Source: Desarmillaria ectypa
Taxonomy: Eukaryota > Basidiomycota > Agaricomycetes > Agaricales > Physalacriaceae
Assembly (NCBI GenBank): GCA_030407005.1
Contig: JAUDYN010000007.1
Location: 930,001-994,000, forward strand
Direction of reading: 5' to 3'
DNA length: 64,000 nucleotides
A program made the translations under genes and the position numbers. Below are positions 12,200 to 24,153 of the stretch, one piece after another. The notes under the pieces were generated by a model. That model was not told where the DNA came from, ran no database searches, and saw nothing but the letters and a program-made list of their open reading frames with translations. How positions within the stretch are numbered: the stretch's first letter is position 1; every line of letters starts with the position of its first letter.

Positions 12200-14580
12200 C
12201 TAGTCGTATACTGCTTTAACTATCAGCTCAAAGTCTCAGCTATAGTTCTTTATATATCACTATTATAAGATAGATATGCAATAGTATTATTACAAAATTG
12301 CAAAATCTAGATGTAAACACATAGATGATATATTACCAGAGTATCATGCACTGTCAAATTTTATCTGATACTCTTTTCAGCCAAGTAAGCAGAGAATTCT
12401 TTGCTGAAATATTCTCTCCCTTAATCTATATATAAGACCTTGATTTTGGCATTAGAATATATTCTAAATTAAGCCTCATATTGCTTATAGATATTAAAGA
12501 TTTTGCTTTTTATTCAGATAAGATATATAGTCAAAAAATTAGCATAGTCAGTATAGGAGATATAATACTCCTTGTGTTGCAGTATTTCAACTGAAAAGGA
12601 TCCCTAAAGGTTAGAATGAATCTCATCTCTGAAATTCTTCACCCTCTCTCACTCTCTAATCTTCTTGACAGGTTTTCAAGTCTTCTTTCTATACTTGCAT
12701 AAGTCATATAATTTTAGAGACTCTGATTTATCTAGAACAAAATTTTCAACAAGATTTTTCTTCACCAATTATTTTGCAGTCTTGGGAGAAGTATGACCTA
12801 TCATCTAATGTAATTTATCAATTTTAAGCAGTAGAGAATAAGTGTCAAAAATAAGAATTAACTGAGTCTCTCAAGCAAGAGATGCTCTACTTAAACATAT
12901 TTTGTGTACTTTTAAAATTTACTATAAACTACTAAATATGTCTGCTTTTGCACTTCAAAGTTTATGCCACTAACTAATGCCAAAACTTTGAGGATATTTT
13001 TATAAGTGCTTGGAATTGCTTTCTTTAACAAATTGTTAGAGTGATTGGAGGATTGTTTTTTCCATCTACAGCTATTGCCTTTGGTGAGATGGATCTTTGA
13101 TGTCACTGAAGTATCCATTTATCTGGAACAAATCTAGTGAGTTCTTATCGTCTTCTGAAGCTTCTGACATGTTAGAGACACTTTCTAGGTCAGACATATC
13201 ATCTTCATCAACTTTGCTAAGTATTTCATCAACATTTAATATTCAGAATATATATTCATTATATTCTGAGTCACTTTCTAAGCTGAATACACTCTCTAAA
13301 TCTGACATTGAATCAATGTCACTGTCTTCAATACTCTCATTATCTGACAAGTCTGAGATATCCTCAAGATCTAGCATTAATCTATAGTCACTTTCAGCAT
13401 TGATTTTATAAAAGGAATAATTAACAAGTGAGTCATCTATTTCTGCATTGTATTTGCTACTTTCCATATTATTCAGACTGATTTCTCCATCATATGTTAG
13501 GCAGGCAATTTTCTTGTTTACATATTCAACTTTTGGCCTTTCTAAATGACTATTTGCCTTCTCTCTTAAATACTCAGCAGCCAAGTACTCAGCAATATTT
13601 TGTTCTGCCATTTCTAACTATTCAAAGTCATCCTCCTTTGATTCTGATTCATATATGTCTACCCAAATGCCATTGTTATTGCTATTTGCAGCAGTATTTG
13701 CAGCAGCTTTTTTTTGCCTTTCTGCCTCAGACTCTATCCCTCTTTTTCTCCTTCTTTTGCCCAGTAATCCACACTGATATGTCTCTTTTTATGGAAATTA
13801 TAACACTTTACATTAAACTTCTTTCTTTTTTCTTTCTAGCCATCTTTAGATAAGCTCACATATACATTAAATATGACTTCTTTTGCCTCTTTGGTCCAGG
13901 TTTTTAGGATATATTGGTCAGCCTCATCACCAATACTATAAAGATAAGTATCTGGGTTAAGAGTCTTATTAAGAAGAGCAGATATTGTTGTTAATGCTGC
14001 TAAATATAGGTTATATGATAGTGATAGTGATCCTAAAAGTATTGTGATGAAATTTTCATCATCTAAATCAGCTCCCATTGTAGTTAGATCCTCTTGTAGG
14101 AATTGTAACTTTTTTAGGTAGGCCTTGATATCTCTAGCCTCTAAACAATACTCCTCTTGGAGCCTTCAGCACAAATATACAGTCATTATCTTTGATTTCT
14201 TCTCAAATTCATCCTTCCTCTTCTTCCACATCTTTTCTGCTGTTGTCTCTCCCTTAGTCTTTAAGAAAAGGGAATCTGAAATTATCAATATGATTCACTG
14301 CTTTACTATTATCCCTTTCAATCTCCATAACATCACCATATCTGGATGATGAACTATCAATGCAGTCTCCTCTATTATTCAGTTTTGTAAGTCTGCAAAA
14401 ACTGGTGGATTGGGTGTCTTGTGATCTTTGTCTAAATAATCTCCAAGACTAGCAGCTTTAGTGGCAAAGACTAGACAATCTCAATAAAATATCCAATTTA
14501 TTCCATTGACCTTGCAGTGTGATAGATAAATAAAATACTTGCTAAGCTTGCTATTGATAGCAGTGGACATGATTAGGAAT
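12200..14580 (-). mobile_element. Ty1/Copia retrotransposon relic
   Basis: The minus strand carries a Copia gag that starts at about 14,570 (MSTAINSKLSKYF) and includes DENFITILLGSLSLSYN at 13,836-14,078. A ruined zinc knuckle follows at about 13,790 (CYNFHKKRHISVDY, with the second and last Cys replaced). Next come an acidic linker (13,243-13,611), a GAG-pre-integrase segment at about 12,690-12,830 (MIGHTSPKTAK, later LYDLCKYRKK) and the start of integrase (DEIHSNL, then EYYISYTDYANFLT, then EYFSKEFSAYL). Gag-PR-INT before RT is the Copia order. Homology stops at about 12,340 just after TVHDT; no reverse transcriptase was found. Confidence 0.8.
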
Positions 14581-15832
14581 AGTAGCTTAAGTTTTAGTAT
14601 TTAGATAGGATAAAATAAATGACCAGCATTTATCAATATGATGAAATGATACTATAATGTGCTTTGATAGATTTTTAGATACAGTTAGGGCCCATAACCT
14701 ATTAAAATCCTTAGTATAACAGGCACTTGAATATAAGTATGATGAATAAAGTTGTTATTGAATGTATTAAATTACAGTCTTATTTGAATAAAACTGTGTA
14801 GTCCATAGCATAGCTAAGTATCATAGAAACATAAGTATCTAAGAAATAATTATTATAGGAGCAAACAGTGCTGTACTCAAGAGTACAAGTGAGAATAATA
14901 TGGGTTGAATATAATAAGACACTAAAAGATCAATCTATCAAGTCAGCTTCATGCTGACTTTCAGCTTGTATTCTAATAGAGAGAGGATATTAGATTATAC
15001 CTGACAAGATAGTGAGAGTATAATAAAGAGAGACTAGTCTCTTCATTTTTCCCTGCTCACTAGATGTCTTTGCTAAATCAAATATGCTCTAACTCTGCTT
15101 GCAATCTGTCTAGTGGGAGTTACTGAGCACTATCAAAATAAGAGTAGGAGCTTAACTCACTTATATTCACCTCACTTGTGGCCTCAAATATAGAGAGAAT
15201 ATAGACTCACTTGTCATCTGAATTAGATGAAGAGTAATGTGAAAAGTGTGGATACAGCAATGATTCATGCATGTTATCCTTCTCTACTATAAAAAATGGG
15301 AGAGGAGAGATCAGTTCATTCCTAATTAGTACATGTGTAGTGTCAGGCCAATAGTATTATGCTTGGCTGAGCTCTGCAAACATATGTAGATGTATACTAC
15401 TGTACCTACTTATATACTAAATACTAATTGACTAGAATCTTTTACAACTTTCCTAATACTTCTCTCTTAATCAACAAGGTCAGTATGATGCCAAATTGCC
15501 ATTATCTCAGCTCAACTCTCAAATTCCAACATTCTCACTTGCAGCTTTGCTAATGTGAAGATGGAGAGGATTTGTGTCTCACTTTTAGCCTGAGAGACAG
15601 AGACATATAAGTGATGAGTATGAGCATTGGCATGTGAGTACTCACTTGATGATTACTCTTGTGTAAACTATGTCTAAATCTAATATAATACTATGAAGGC
15701 AGGTGAGATTAGGATCAATGATTAAATGACTATAAGCAGGGCTTACAATAATTTAGTATACAAAGTCAAGTGGGTGCTGTCAACACCAGCCTACTTATAT
15801 AGTCAAATCAAGAATCCTTAGATGATACTTCC
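14581..15832. other. AT-rich DNA, probably LTR and leader of the Copia relic
   Basis: The stretch lies upstream of the minus-strand Copia gag, where the leader and 5' LTR should be. A TGTTGATTAAGAG-type start read from the minus strand at about 15,483 could be an LTR end, but no second copy was found to confirm it. No gene was recognised. Confidence 0.35.
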
Positions 15833-16085
15833 AGTTAATATTGTGAGAATTTATGATATATTCTGTCTCTTCTCCAAATATGATATGCAAAGTATACTAG
15901 AGAGTGTGTGAGTAAAGAAGCCAGCAAGGTTTCATTAGCCAGCTTATAGCTACTTAAATACAATCATTATATCTATAGTAATAACTAACCTGTATATAGT
16001 CTAGAAAATATATAGCTAAATAACTGCTGTATATATAGTGACATTTTCACATATAGTAGCTATGGAGCTATAGATCAATTTCAAT
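15833..16085. repeat. LTR-like direct repeat, copy 1
   Basis: About 250 bases starting near GTGAGAATTTATGATAT and ending near GAGCTATAGATCAATT recur, split in two, at 18,108-18,187 and 19,137-19,325. The two copies bracket a gag-like relic, the arrangement expected of a pair of LTRs. Confidence 0.65.
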
Positions 16086-16199
16086 ATAATATACCCTCTG
16101 AAACATTGATATATAAATAAAAATAAAGACAGAATAATAAGAAAAAAAAGAAATCAGGAATGTTTAATCACTCTCTAAAGCTTCAGAATTTAGATTTAC

Positions 16200-17045
16200 T
16201 ATTCAAGGTCTAAGTTTCAGTCTTGATAAATATTGGCAGCCTTTTCAGATTTATATTTTTCCAAGTCAGAGTATTCTGACTGATAATGACCCTTCTTTCT
16301 GTATTTGAAGCATGTCACATTTTTTTTTTCATGTAATAGCAGCAGCAAATACAGTCTCCTTCACCTTAGGCTGGTTATTATTTGATCATTGATGTGCTTT
16401 CTCATTAAGCAGCCATGTAATCACATGTTCAAATGTGAGCTGGTCCAATATCATTGAATTGAAGTTGATAATCATTAGATCATTAGATCATATTCCTTCA
16501 GCAATCTCAAAGTAAGTGTGAGAATTTTGTTCTGCTTTGTGACAATAATTTCAGATTTCTCCATAATAAATACCTGTGTCTGAATATACACAATCTAACT
16601 CTGCATAGTCTGATGGCTTTTCTTCTTAGTGGTCAAGAATTTTCAGTGCAGAACTAAACTTGTAGCAAAACCACATGATCAGTGCATATTTTGCAAGCTA
16701 TTTCAAACTAGCATCAGGTCCTGATCCTACATATATAAAAATTAGCTGAGGTCAACTCATAAAATCATTGCAGCTCTGGCTTCAAATATCTTGGTAGTGT
16801 CTCTTGCTATAAGCTTAGTTTAGTATTCAGCTTTCACAGCATTCTCATCTCTTTCTACTGCAACTGATTCAACCTCAATATGAACCATTTCCCATAAACC
16901 TCAATTAACCAGCATTGCCTTTATCATGATATGCCATATGTCATAATTTTCATTATTCAATCACTTGAAATGGACAATTTGATTGGTCATAATTGATAGT
17001 ATATAATGTGATAATTTGGCCTGTTGAATTCATCACATTCATATT
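16200..17045 (-). pseudogene. Second Copia-like gag relic without pol
   Basis: The minus strand gives ENYDIWHIMIKAMLVN at about 16,930, then HIEVESVAVERDE, LLNEKAHQ, and a ruined zinc knuckle at about 16,275-16,310 (CFKYRKKGHYQSEY). The second and third Cys of the knuckle are both Tyr here, a G-to-A change in each codon. This is the UBN2-type gag of Copia elements. No protease, integrase or reverse transcriptase follows before the LTR-like repeat at 15,833-16,085. Confidence 0.65.
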
Positions 17046-17254
17046 CTATTTTCATTCTTGCAGTTTAGCTTATTAAACTAAAAAGAAGAAAGTCTAATGA
17101 TAATTCAGCTCATTAAATTGCCTATTACTGGTTCAGCCTATCAGATTAAAGATTCCAATGCAATAATCCAGCCTGCTGGATTAAATGCAGATTTTTGCAG
17201 CCTATTGTAGATTAAAGAAGATATGGATTCCATCTTCTGTATTACTGGATATAA

Positions 17255-18105
17255 TTGGTTACTGACAGACTGCCTGATTGCAGTTTGACTGGTACTATAT
17301 AGATTCTAGTCTGTATCTCAGGCTTTTCTATCTATAACTTTCTAAACTGATTGCTTGCTAACTGTTCTTGCATACACAAAGTGACCAGATCACTCAATTC
17401 TATTCCAGGTGAGTCTGCAAATCAAAGCTCTTGGCCAATAAAACCTGTATTATTCACATGGTAGCATTCTGGGGGCCAGTAATCTGCTGTTCTACTGCTA
17501 TAAGCTGGTATTTATATTATTATATCTTTATCTACATTTTCAATCATTTCAGGTACTATTATTATTACCCTTGCTGATACAAACTAGGCAGATATAAGCT
17601 CATATCCCTACTATCAGATAATTCCAATCATATTCATCTATCACAGCCTAGTGCACTGGTATGGCTTCCAGCCCTTTCTGGTCCTAGGATAAAGCTTTCT
17701 GGTTTGATAGATAGTATTTTTCACATGCCTGACATACTAATCCATTAGTCTCTAAGCCTTGGAAGTTTACTAAGTATGAAGGATCATACCTAATTCTACT
17801 TGTCTCAGTTTTCAGACCAATGCTATTAGATGGCCACACTGCTGGGATGCCAGTTCTAACTAGGAATATATGTATCACTAGTTCTGGACTTTTAGTTTTC
17901 TTCAAAGCCAATCATTGAGTTATTAGTTCTGTCACCTAAAGTTCAGACCTATCATAGCTAACTCTTACTGATCTAGTGGGACTTTCTGGCTTTCAGGTTA
18001 TCTTTACATGCTTTCTTATGGGTATAGTCACATATATATAGTTTGTATATTAATAAAATTAAATTTTATATGCTTTTACAGTGGTGGATAACTAGTAAGT
18101 ATATC
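17255..18105 (-). repeat. Left arm of a near-palindrome
   Basis: This is the reverse complement of about 18,188-18,960 at moderate identity, for example TGGTTTTGAAGAAAACTAA opposite 17,890-17,910. Both arms encode related frames beginning MALKKTKSPE or MVLKKTKSPE. The arms are copies of one long repeat, probably a 1-kb LTR, in opposite orientation. Confidence 0.75.
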
Positions 18106-18107
18106 AA

Positions 18108-18187
18108 AGTGATGCCAGCTTCTGTGAGAATTCATAATATGTTCTGTCTCTTCTCTAAATATAATATGCAAAGTATATCAGAGAGTG
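18108..18187. repeat. LTR-like direct repeat, copy 2, first part
   Basis: It matches the first part of 15,833-16,085 and stops at CAGAGAGTG. The rest of the copy continues at 19,137 after an insertion of about 950 bases. Confidence 0.65.
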
Positions 18188-19136
18188 TTAATATGCTTAT
18201 CAGGCTTCACTGCTGTAAAAAGCATATAAATTTTCATTTTATGAATCTACAAACTCTGCATGTGACTGCATCTATAAGAAAAGCATGTAAAGATAAACTA
18301 AAAGTCAGAAAGCCCTGCTAGAGCAGTAAGGGCTAGTTATAATAGAGCTAAACTCTAAGCAACCAGACTAACAATTCAGTAATTGGTTTTGAAGAAAACT
18401 AAGAGTCCAGAAGTAGTAATACACATGTCTCTAGTTGGAACTAGCATCTCAGCAGTATGGCTGTCTGCTGACATCAGTCCAGAAACCAGGACAAGTAGAC
18501 TTGAGTATGATCAGGATTATCTGATAGCAGGAAGTGAGCTCATACCTGCCTGTTTTGCATCAGCAAGAGTAATAATGGTATCTAGAACTATTGGAAATGT
18601 AGAGAAAAGCAGAATAGTATAAATACCAGTTTGTAGCAGCAGAATAGAAAGGTTGCTGGCCCCTCAGAATGGTACCAAGTGAATAGTATAGGTTTTATTG
18701 GCTAAGAGCTTCAAGTTGTAGACTCACCTAGAACAGAATTAAGTGATCTGGTCACTTTGTGTGTGCAAGAACAGTTAGCAAGCAATCAGTTTAGAAAGTT
18801 ACAGATAGAAAGTCAAGACACAGACTTGAATCCATGTAGTAATAGTAAAAACTGCAACTAGGCAGACAGTATCAGTTCAGACACTGCAACCAGGCAGTTT
18901 GTGCACATTCAGAAACTGCACCAGGCAACCCATCAGCAACAGATTGTGTTCAGTAACACAAAGAGTAGCAACTTGTGTTGTTTCAAGTATATTCCATAAT
19001 ACATATATTTAATTGCTACCAGGAATCTAGTATCTTTCTCAACCAGATATAAATTACCTCCTTCAAACTGCAATTTTTGAGTGTGTTATTGTGTGTAGTG
19101 TTATAGCACTTCACACTTCTAGTATGGTCAACACCT
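18188..19136 (+). mobile_element. Insertion of about 950 bases that splits an LTR
   Basis: The block starts (TG)TTAATATGC and ends ACACCTTTCA. It interrupts the LTR-like sequence after GAGAGTG, and the next bases GAGTGTGGG repeat GAGTG, consistent with a 5-base target duplication. Its first 770 bases are the inverted partner of 17,255-18,105. It is probably a solo LTR or short LTR element. Confidence 0.55.
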
Positions 19137-19325
19137 TTCAGAGTGTGGGTAAAGAAGCTGGCAAAGTTTCATTAGCCAGCTTATAGCTACTTAAATACAA
19201 CCATTGTACCTATAGTAATAACTAACCTATACATAGTCCAGGAAATACATAACTAAGTAACTGCTGTACATATGGTGACATCTCCACTTATAGTAGCTAC
19301 GGAGCTATGGACCAATTCCAATTCC
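19137..19325. repeat. LTR-like direct repeat, copy 2, second part
   Basis: It matches the second part of 15,833-16,085 (TTAGCCAGCTTATAGCTAC... to GAGCTATGGACCAATT). It has fewer transition changes than copy 1 and is the last repeat before the genic compartment. Confidence 0.7.
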
Positions 19326-19777
19326 AACAAGCATTTAGTGCTGCTAGTGCTAATAGTAGCATAAACCGGAAAACTCGTCACAAGTAGAGCTTCAAATAGT
19401 GTCCTTGAATCCTTAGTGCAAGGGTTGATTCAAATGTCATTCAGCCTTGGCTTACCGTTGTGAAGCCTGACCGGAAGTACTTTGGTATCGAAGCCGCAGG
19501 ATGCCGGACATTGGCTCTGAAGATCCAGATATAGCCCCCGGAGTCCAGACGCTGCTCGTACGTCTTCCTATGTCATTTCTTCTTTAGAAAGAATCGTCAA
19601 AACTCCGCCATTAGCTTAAACACTTTAGCCAACTTGATGCATCTCCCGAAATCTGGCAATGACTGACCTCAGAATGAACTCGCTGCACACCACATTACTG
19701 TCGAGTCTCAAAGCAAACAGCATTTCTTCAGTTCAGGTAACCGTCCCACGCTTGCTCACCCTTCACTTGTTGCTTTT
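19326..19777. other. Compartment boundary and intergenic DNA
   Basis: Base composition changes here from CpG-poor AT-rich repeats to CpG-containing DNA. No gene was recognised before the ATG at 19,778. Confidence 0.5.
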
Positions 19778-20345
19778 ATGACGACCGAAGATCGGCGACA
19801 AGCTCCTGATGGCGAGACAAGGAAGCTGTTGCACTACTTGGATCAAGTGTTAGATGCCAAGGCGGGCCAGGAGGCAGCAGTCATTAACTTTGTGGCAAAG
19901 CTGTTGGAGAAACTTGGTTGTGGCATAATATGATCATTTATATACGCTACGCCCTACCTTTTATCATCTGTGGAGTAATTTCACTGGCTCTGACCGACGT
20001 TTGCGTTATGGATGGTGAAATTTTCCTCTTCGTGCAAATTTCATTGGATTTGAAGGACCCTGAACCTCAGGTTATAGCGGAGGCCATCGCTGCCTACGCA
20101 ACGAAGAAAACAAGATTCGGATCGGCTGTCTTCGCCTTCCTCCTTTACCGGACATCACTTTTCCCGCCATCACTATAGTTGGCACCAGCCATATTTTCTA
20201 TAAGGTTACCGTTACCGCAGATCTGAGAAACGCTGATGTATCCTCAAGCCGAAACACGCGTCCTTCGGTATGTCCCAGACCTTCTTAAATGCCATGGCCT
20301 TGGCGTGCTTTGAGGCATTCAAACAGTTCTTAGGAAACCGAATTA
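19778..20345 (+). pseudogene. Broken gene of unknown function
   Basis: An ATG at 19,778 opens a polar frame of about 50 codons (MTTEDRRQAPDGETRK) that runs to a stop after LEKLGCGII. Coding-like sequence then continues in shifted frames: YALPFIICGV at 19,945, TDVCVMDGEI, LKDPEPQVIAEAIAAYA, TFPAITIVGTSHIFYKVTV at about 20,155-20,205, ETRVLRYVPDLL at 20,250 and LACFEAFKQFLGN at 20,300. Several frame changes with no plausible introns at some of them suggest a decayed single gene of about 190 residues. The composition suggests a soluble protein. I do not know its function. Confidence 0.55.
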
Positions 20346-20587
20346 GGTATGCTCCTATGTTCACACATCGATACCCGCTCATTTGGAATCACAAGCTTAT
20401 GCTCAGGTTTTGTACGCGCTTGTGCAAAATAAATCATGACATGAGTCCTTCGTGGAGAGCTAACGACGATCTTGTTCAAGGGAACTTTGGTGTACAGATA
20501 TCCTAAACGTTCCAACATGGTATTGTTTGGCCCCGGAATCTCATTGCGATACTCTTCGAATTTACTAACGATCTCGTCTGGGGCCAT
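20330..20587 (-). CDS. Small open frame, unknown, doubtful
   Basis: An ATG at 20,587 opens an 85-codon frame rich in Lys, Glu and Arg (MAPDEIVSKFEEYRNEIPG). It lies tail-side of the monooxygenase and its end overlaps the end of the broken gene on the other strand. The composition looks coding, but there is no recognised domain. It could be a leftover exon. Confidence 0.25.
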   Translation of the reverse strand: MAPDEIVSKFEEYRNEIPGPNNTMLERLGYLYTKVPLNKIVVSSPRRTHVMIYFAQARTKPEHKLVIPNERVSMCEHRSIPNSVS

Positions 20588-20703
20588 GGCACGCTTCTCT
20601 AGTGTACTCAGAGTAAGACATGAAGATCATCTAGATCCGAATACTTTACAATCAGACGTAGGTTGATGACTGGAATATAGGATGCAAATGTACACTATAT
20701 CAA

Positions 20704-22747
20704 TCACACAAAGATTCCGTCGAAGTACTGCTTCAACCCATCCACACCACGTACGAGTGCACCAATCATCCCATCCGGCCGAACAACTACAATCTTGGTG
20801 AGCTTCTCTGCCATATTGTAATGTTTATACGCATATCCATCAGCATCCACCAGTACGTAGTCAGCCGAAATAACACTTGACAGCTTTTGAGAAAGAATGA
20901 CTGCGGACTTGACAGTACTGTGGGGATAACTCTTCAGAGCATCCAAAACCGCGATGCTGTCATCGGAGAAGATGAGCACTGTGTGGTATGATGAGCCAAA
21001 AATGTCAGAGAGACTCGTCTCGTGCGCGGGGCCATTAATGAAAATGAGACCGGGGGCGTCGGGGGCTCTGTCACCGCCTCGGACGGTACCGTCGTCACCT
21101 GAACGATACGGGTCGACGGCCTCTTCACCCTGGACCGGGGTTTCATCGATGAGGATGGGACTGCCACGGTAGTTGACACCTAGCTGACGAAGCTCGAAAC
21201 CTCTCATCCAACCTGTCTGGCCGCCTCCGGGCGCGAAGCTCTTCATATGGAGTTCAGAGGTTTTATCGAGCATTGCTGCGATGACCGGAATACGCTCTTG
21301 GGAATAGCTGTCCAGGAGACTGCGGGGAGCCAACCCCTTCTGAACTAGAGCAAGCTTCCAAGCCAAGTTGACCTATAGCCGCGTCAGGAAACGTTAAATA
21401 ATATATATAAACTATCTGTTTTACTCACAGCGTCTTGGATACCTGAGTTGAGTCCTTGACCACCAGTAGGGCTGTGAACATGGGCGGAATCTTATCGCTA
21501 ATTAGCGTAAAACTACTCACGTGGAAAACGAATCATACCTCCGGCAACAAAAGCCCGTCCAGAACCGTAGCTGTTCACCATTCGAACATTGGGCCTGAGA
21601 TGGCATGTTATCTATGTTCACAGTCACAGAAATAAATTCTCAGTGGAAGGTAGAGGCACAGATGAGATCGCCAAACTCGACTTCGGTGCGTCCAGTGATA
21701 TCATAAAAAGCCTTGATAAATTCCTCTCGGCTGGATGCTGCTTTTGCGGCATCTAAATCACGACCCATATAGAACAGAGTATACTTGTCGTTGTCTTTGG
21801 TCTCAAAAGGTATGATAGTTACGCTAGAAAGTGAGTGGCTCAGAATTCAATCGCTAGATAAATGAGCGTGCAGATGCATACCTCTTTGTAGCTGGTTCCC
21901 CCCACGCGTGCCATAGCTTTAAATCAAAACCTCAATTTCTGCAGAAAAAATCTGATAAGTGACGCACATTTCTATCCAACAACCGCTTCTTGATATGAAT
22001 ATCTCCCACGACTAAATGATCACCCTTTCGCGTCTCTCCGAGGAACGTCAAGCCCAGCGTTTTACGCACAACGCTGTGAGCACCCTCAGCGCCGATGAGC
22101 CATTGACTCTCGATAAACTCTTCGAACTGTTGTCCATTATGAGTCTTGATGACGCGAGAGACCACTCGGTCAGGGGATTGCTCAAAGGATACCAACTCGG
22201 TTGCCAATTGAACCGTGACACCATATCTGGCCAAATGTTCACGCAATACCTCCTCGTGTCGGTCTTGGCCTATCATGACAGGGTTTATCTAAAGCACCAG
22301 AGAATTAATAGACTTGGTAAAAATAATGAAATCGCGCACATAAGGTCGATCGGAGGTGCTCTGCATGAAGGCTATCATCTCGATGCTCTTCGTCTCGCCC
22401 CCTGGAAAATAATGGACCATCGGCGAAACGAGTCCACTTCTCTTCTGAATATCTGGCAGAACACCAAGGAACTTGTATAATTCAAGGATCCTAGGCTATG
22501 TTGAGGCTTAAGCGAGGCATCGTTGATGAATGAAGGGACGTAATTACCTGGATACCAGCGCCCCTCTGGCCAACTCGATACGTAGGTACTTTGTCTATGA
22601 CTCGAACGGAGACGCCATTCTGAAGTAACGCGAGTGCCAGAGAAAGGCCTGAAAGTCCAGCGCCGACCTATGTGCAAGAGTTACTGAATGAGGTAGGTTG
22701 TCGCACAGGAAGGATGGTCAACGTACAATGAGAACAGCGGCGTTCAT
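20704..22747 (-). CDS. FAD-dependent aromatic-ring monooxygenase (TfdB/PheA-like), nine exons
   Basis: This looks like a soluble class A flavin monooxygenase that would hydroxylate an aromatic substrate with NAD(P)H and O2. Exons on the minus strand are 22747-22727, 22667-22548, 22495-22340, 22288-21968, 21916-21882, 21823-21641, 21594-21539, 21490-21429 and 21372-20704. They join in frame to 540 codons, the usual family length. The N-terminal FAD-binding Rossmann motif reads VLIVGAGLSGLSLA. The second FAD/NADPH motif reads WLIGAEGAHSVVRK, with Glu where the family usually has Asp. The third, DSAHVHSPTGGQGLNSGIQDA, binds the FAD ribityl chain. The C-terminal part is a thioredoxin-like domain as in phenol hydroxylase. 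Substrate is unknown. The exon 6/7 junction lacks a GT donor. Confidence 0.88.
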
Positions 22748-24153
22748 TGCTATAAAAGTAGAGAAATGTAAAAATGTGTGTTAGAACCAGGAGCAAAGGG
22801 CCTTCGTTTTTATAGCGCTTCATGGTGGTTACTACGCGGACAAGTTGCGAGTTGAATTCACGTCATTATGCTTGTCTTATCAGATAAGGTTCATCTTTGG
22901 TATTTTTCAAATTACGACTAGCGACGGCAAGTCTGCTTAAAGCCGACGTTCCACGTCAGGTTCATGAGTAAAAGGGTGAATGTAGAGTGAAATTTAGTGC
23001 GTATACAAAGTTGATTTTTAGCATTCAATATGCCACATTACCATATCTTGCTTGAATTCAACTCTCGCTCAACTCCAGTCGACAAGTTCACATCTTACAT
23101 TCGCATAGAATCTAGTACAGGAGGGTTAACTTTGGGTTAACTATGGGTATGCATTCGCGTAAGTGGTGATGACTCGTCGGCTCCAACTGTCAGCATTCTC
23201 ACGTCAAGATTGATAATATACGTTCGATGCCGTGGGTCGAGTCAACTGCGCGCGGTTTGATTGAGTCCTTGGTTATACTTAGTCGCGAGCATCTCGCAGT
23301 TTTTCATGCCGCACTGCTCTCTGTCAAGGTCCACATATTAGGTTCTCTGCGGAAATCATCTGTGAACCTCCTGTACTCTTCTCTATGAAAGGTCGTTTTT
23401 GATGCTCGGGCTGTAGCGCCTTGCTTCCTCTCGGCCTCTAGTTGCTCCGTAAGCTGTGATATAACCAACGCATATGATTGTGATTGCTTTGTACGTCAGT
23501 CCTGATGGTCTGCAGTTGTTGCTCGGGATCCGGGAAAGTGTCAAGATGCAACGGGGAAGGATGGATTGGCGAAATGAACAAGATAGCTGCGTCGCACGGG
23601 ACGTTGGGTAAACTTCATATTTATGGGGAATACTGACTTCGGCAAGGCGACAGAAAAATCTAAGCGATGCGGGAAAACGACGTATCGGGAATTAACAGGT
23701 AGGAAAGAACGACTGGAATCCAGGACTAAACCACAAAAGGACATTTTTCGAATAGGCATTTCTGGCGGAATATATGTCTTATATGTCAAGCTTCGAAACC
23801 AACAGGCAGCTAGATCAAGTACCGCAGGGCATGGAAGCGGAGCCGTCGTATTGAAACATACATAGATGTGCTGTTTAGTGAAGGCGGGATATAATATATA
23901 GTAGAAAAGGCTTCACAAGAAGGGCATTCGTAGTCGTGGTGAAAAGGAAGGAGGTACCGGAATTTCCCGTGAAATTGTCCACGACTGCAATTCAGTGCTA
24001 TTCACCATTTGGCTAAGTATATCAGTCTGTGGATTTGGCGGGCGGCACAGAAACTTGTTTTGAGCTGATGACTGTTCTTAGCTCAGCCGAACGCGTGTTG
24101 TAATAATTGAGCATTGGTAGAAGAAATGTAATGTACAGGAGACATTGAGATAG
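22748..24153. other. Intergenic region without recognisable genes
   Basis: Upstream of the monooxygenase there are only short frames. Nothing resembles a known domain on either strand. Confidence 0.5.

Larger units (their letters stand above)
8924..12200. other. Repeat-derived AT-rich DNA with an inverted repeat pair
   Basis: Apart from the inverted repeat arms listed separately, the region has no recognised gene. It is CpG-poor and full of stops in every frame, like the adjoining retroelements. A 62-codon frame appears once in each arm, in mirror positions, and is a product of the duplication, not a conserved gene. Confidence 0.5.

Noticed and set aside
23541..23865. Overlapping frames on both strands upstream of the monooxygenase
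   Set aside because: Mutually antisense, no motifs, no splice pattern.
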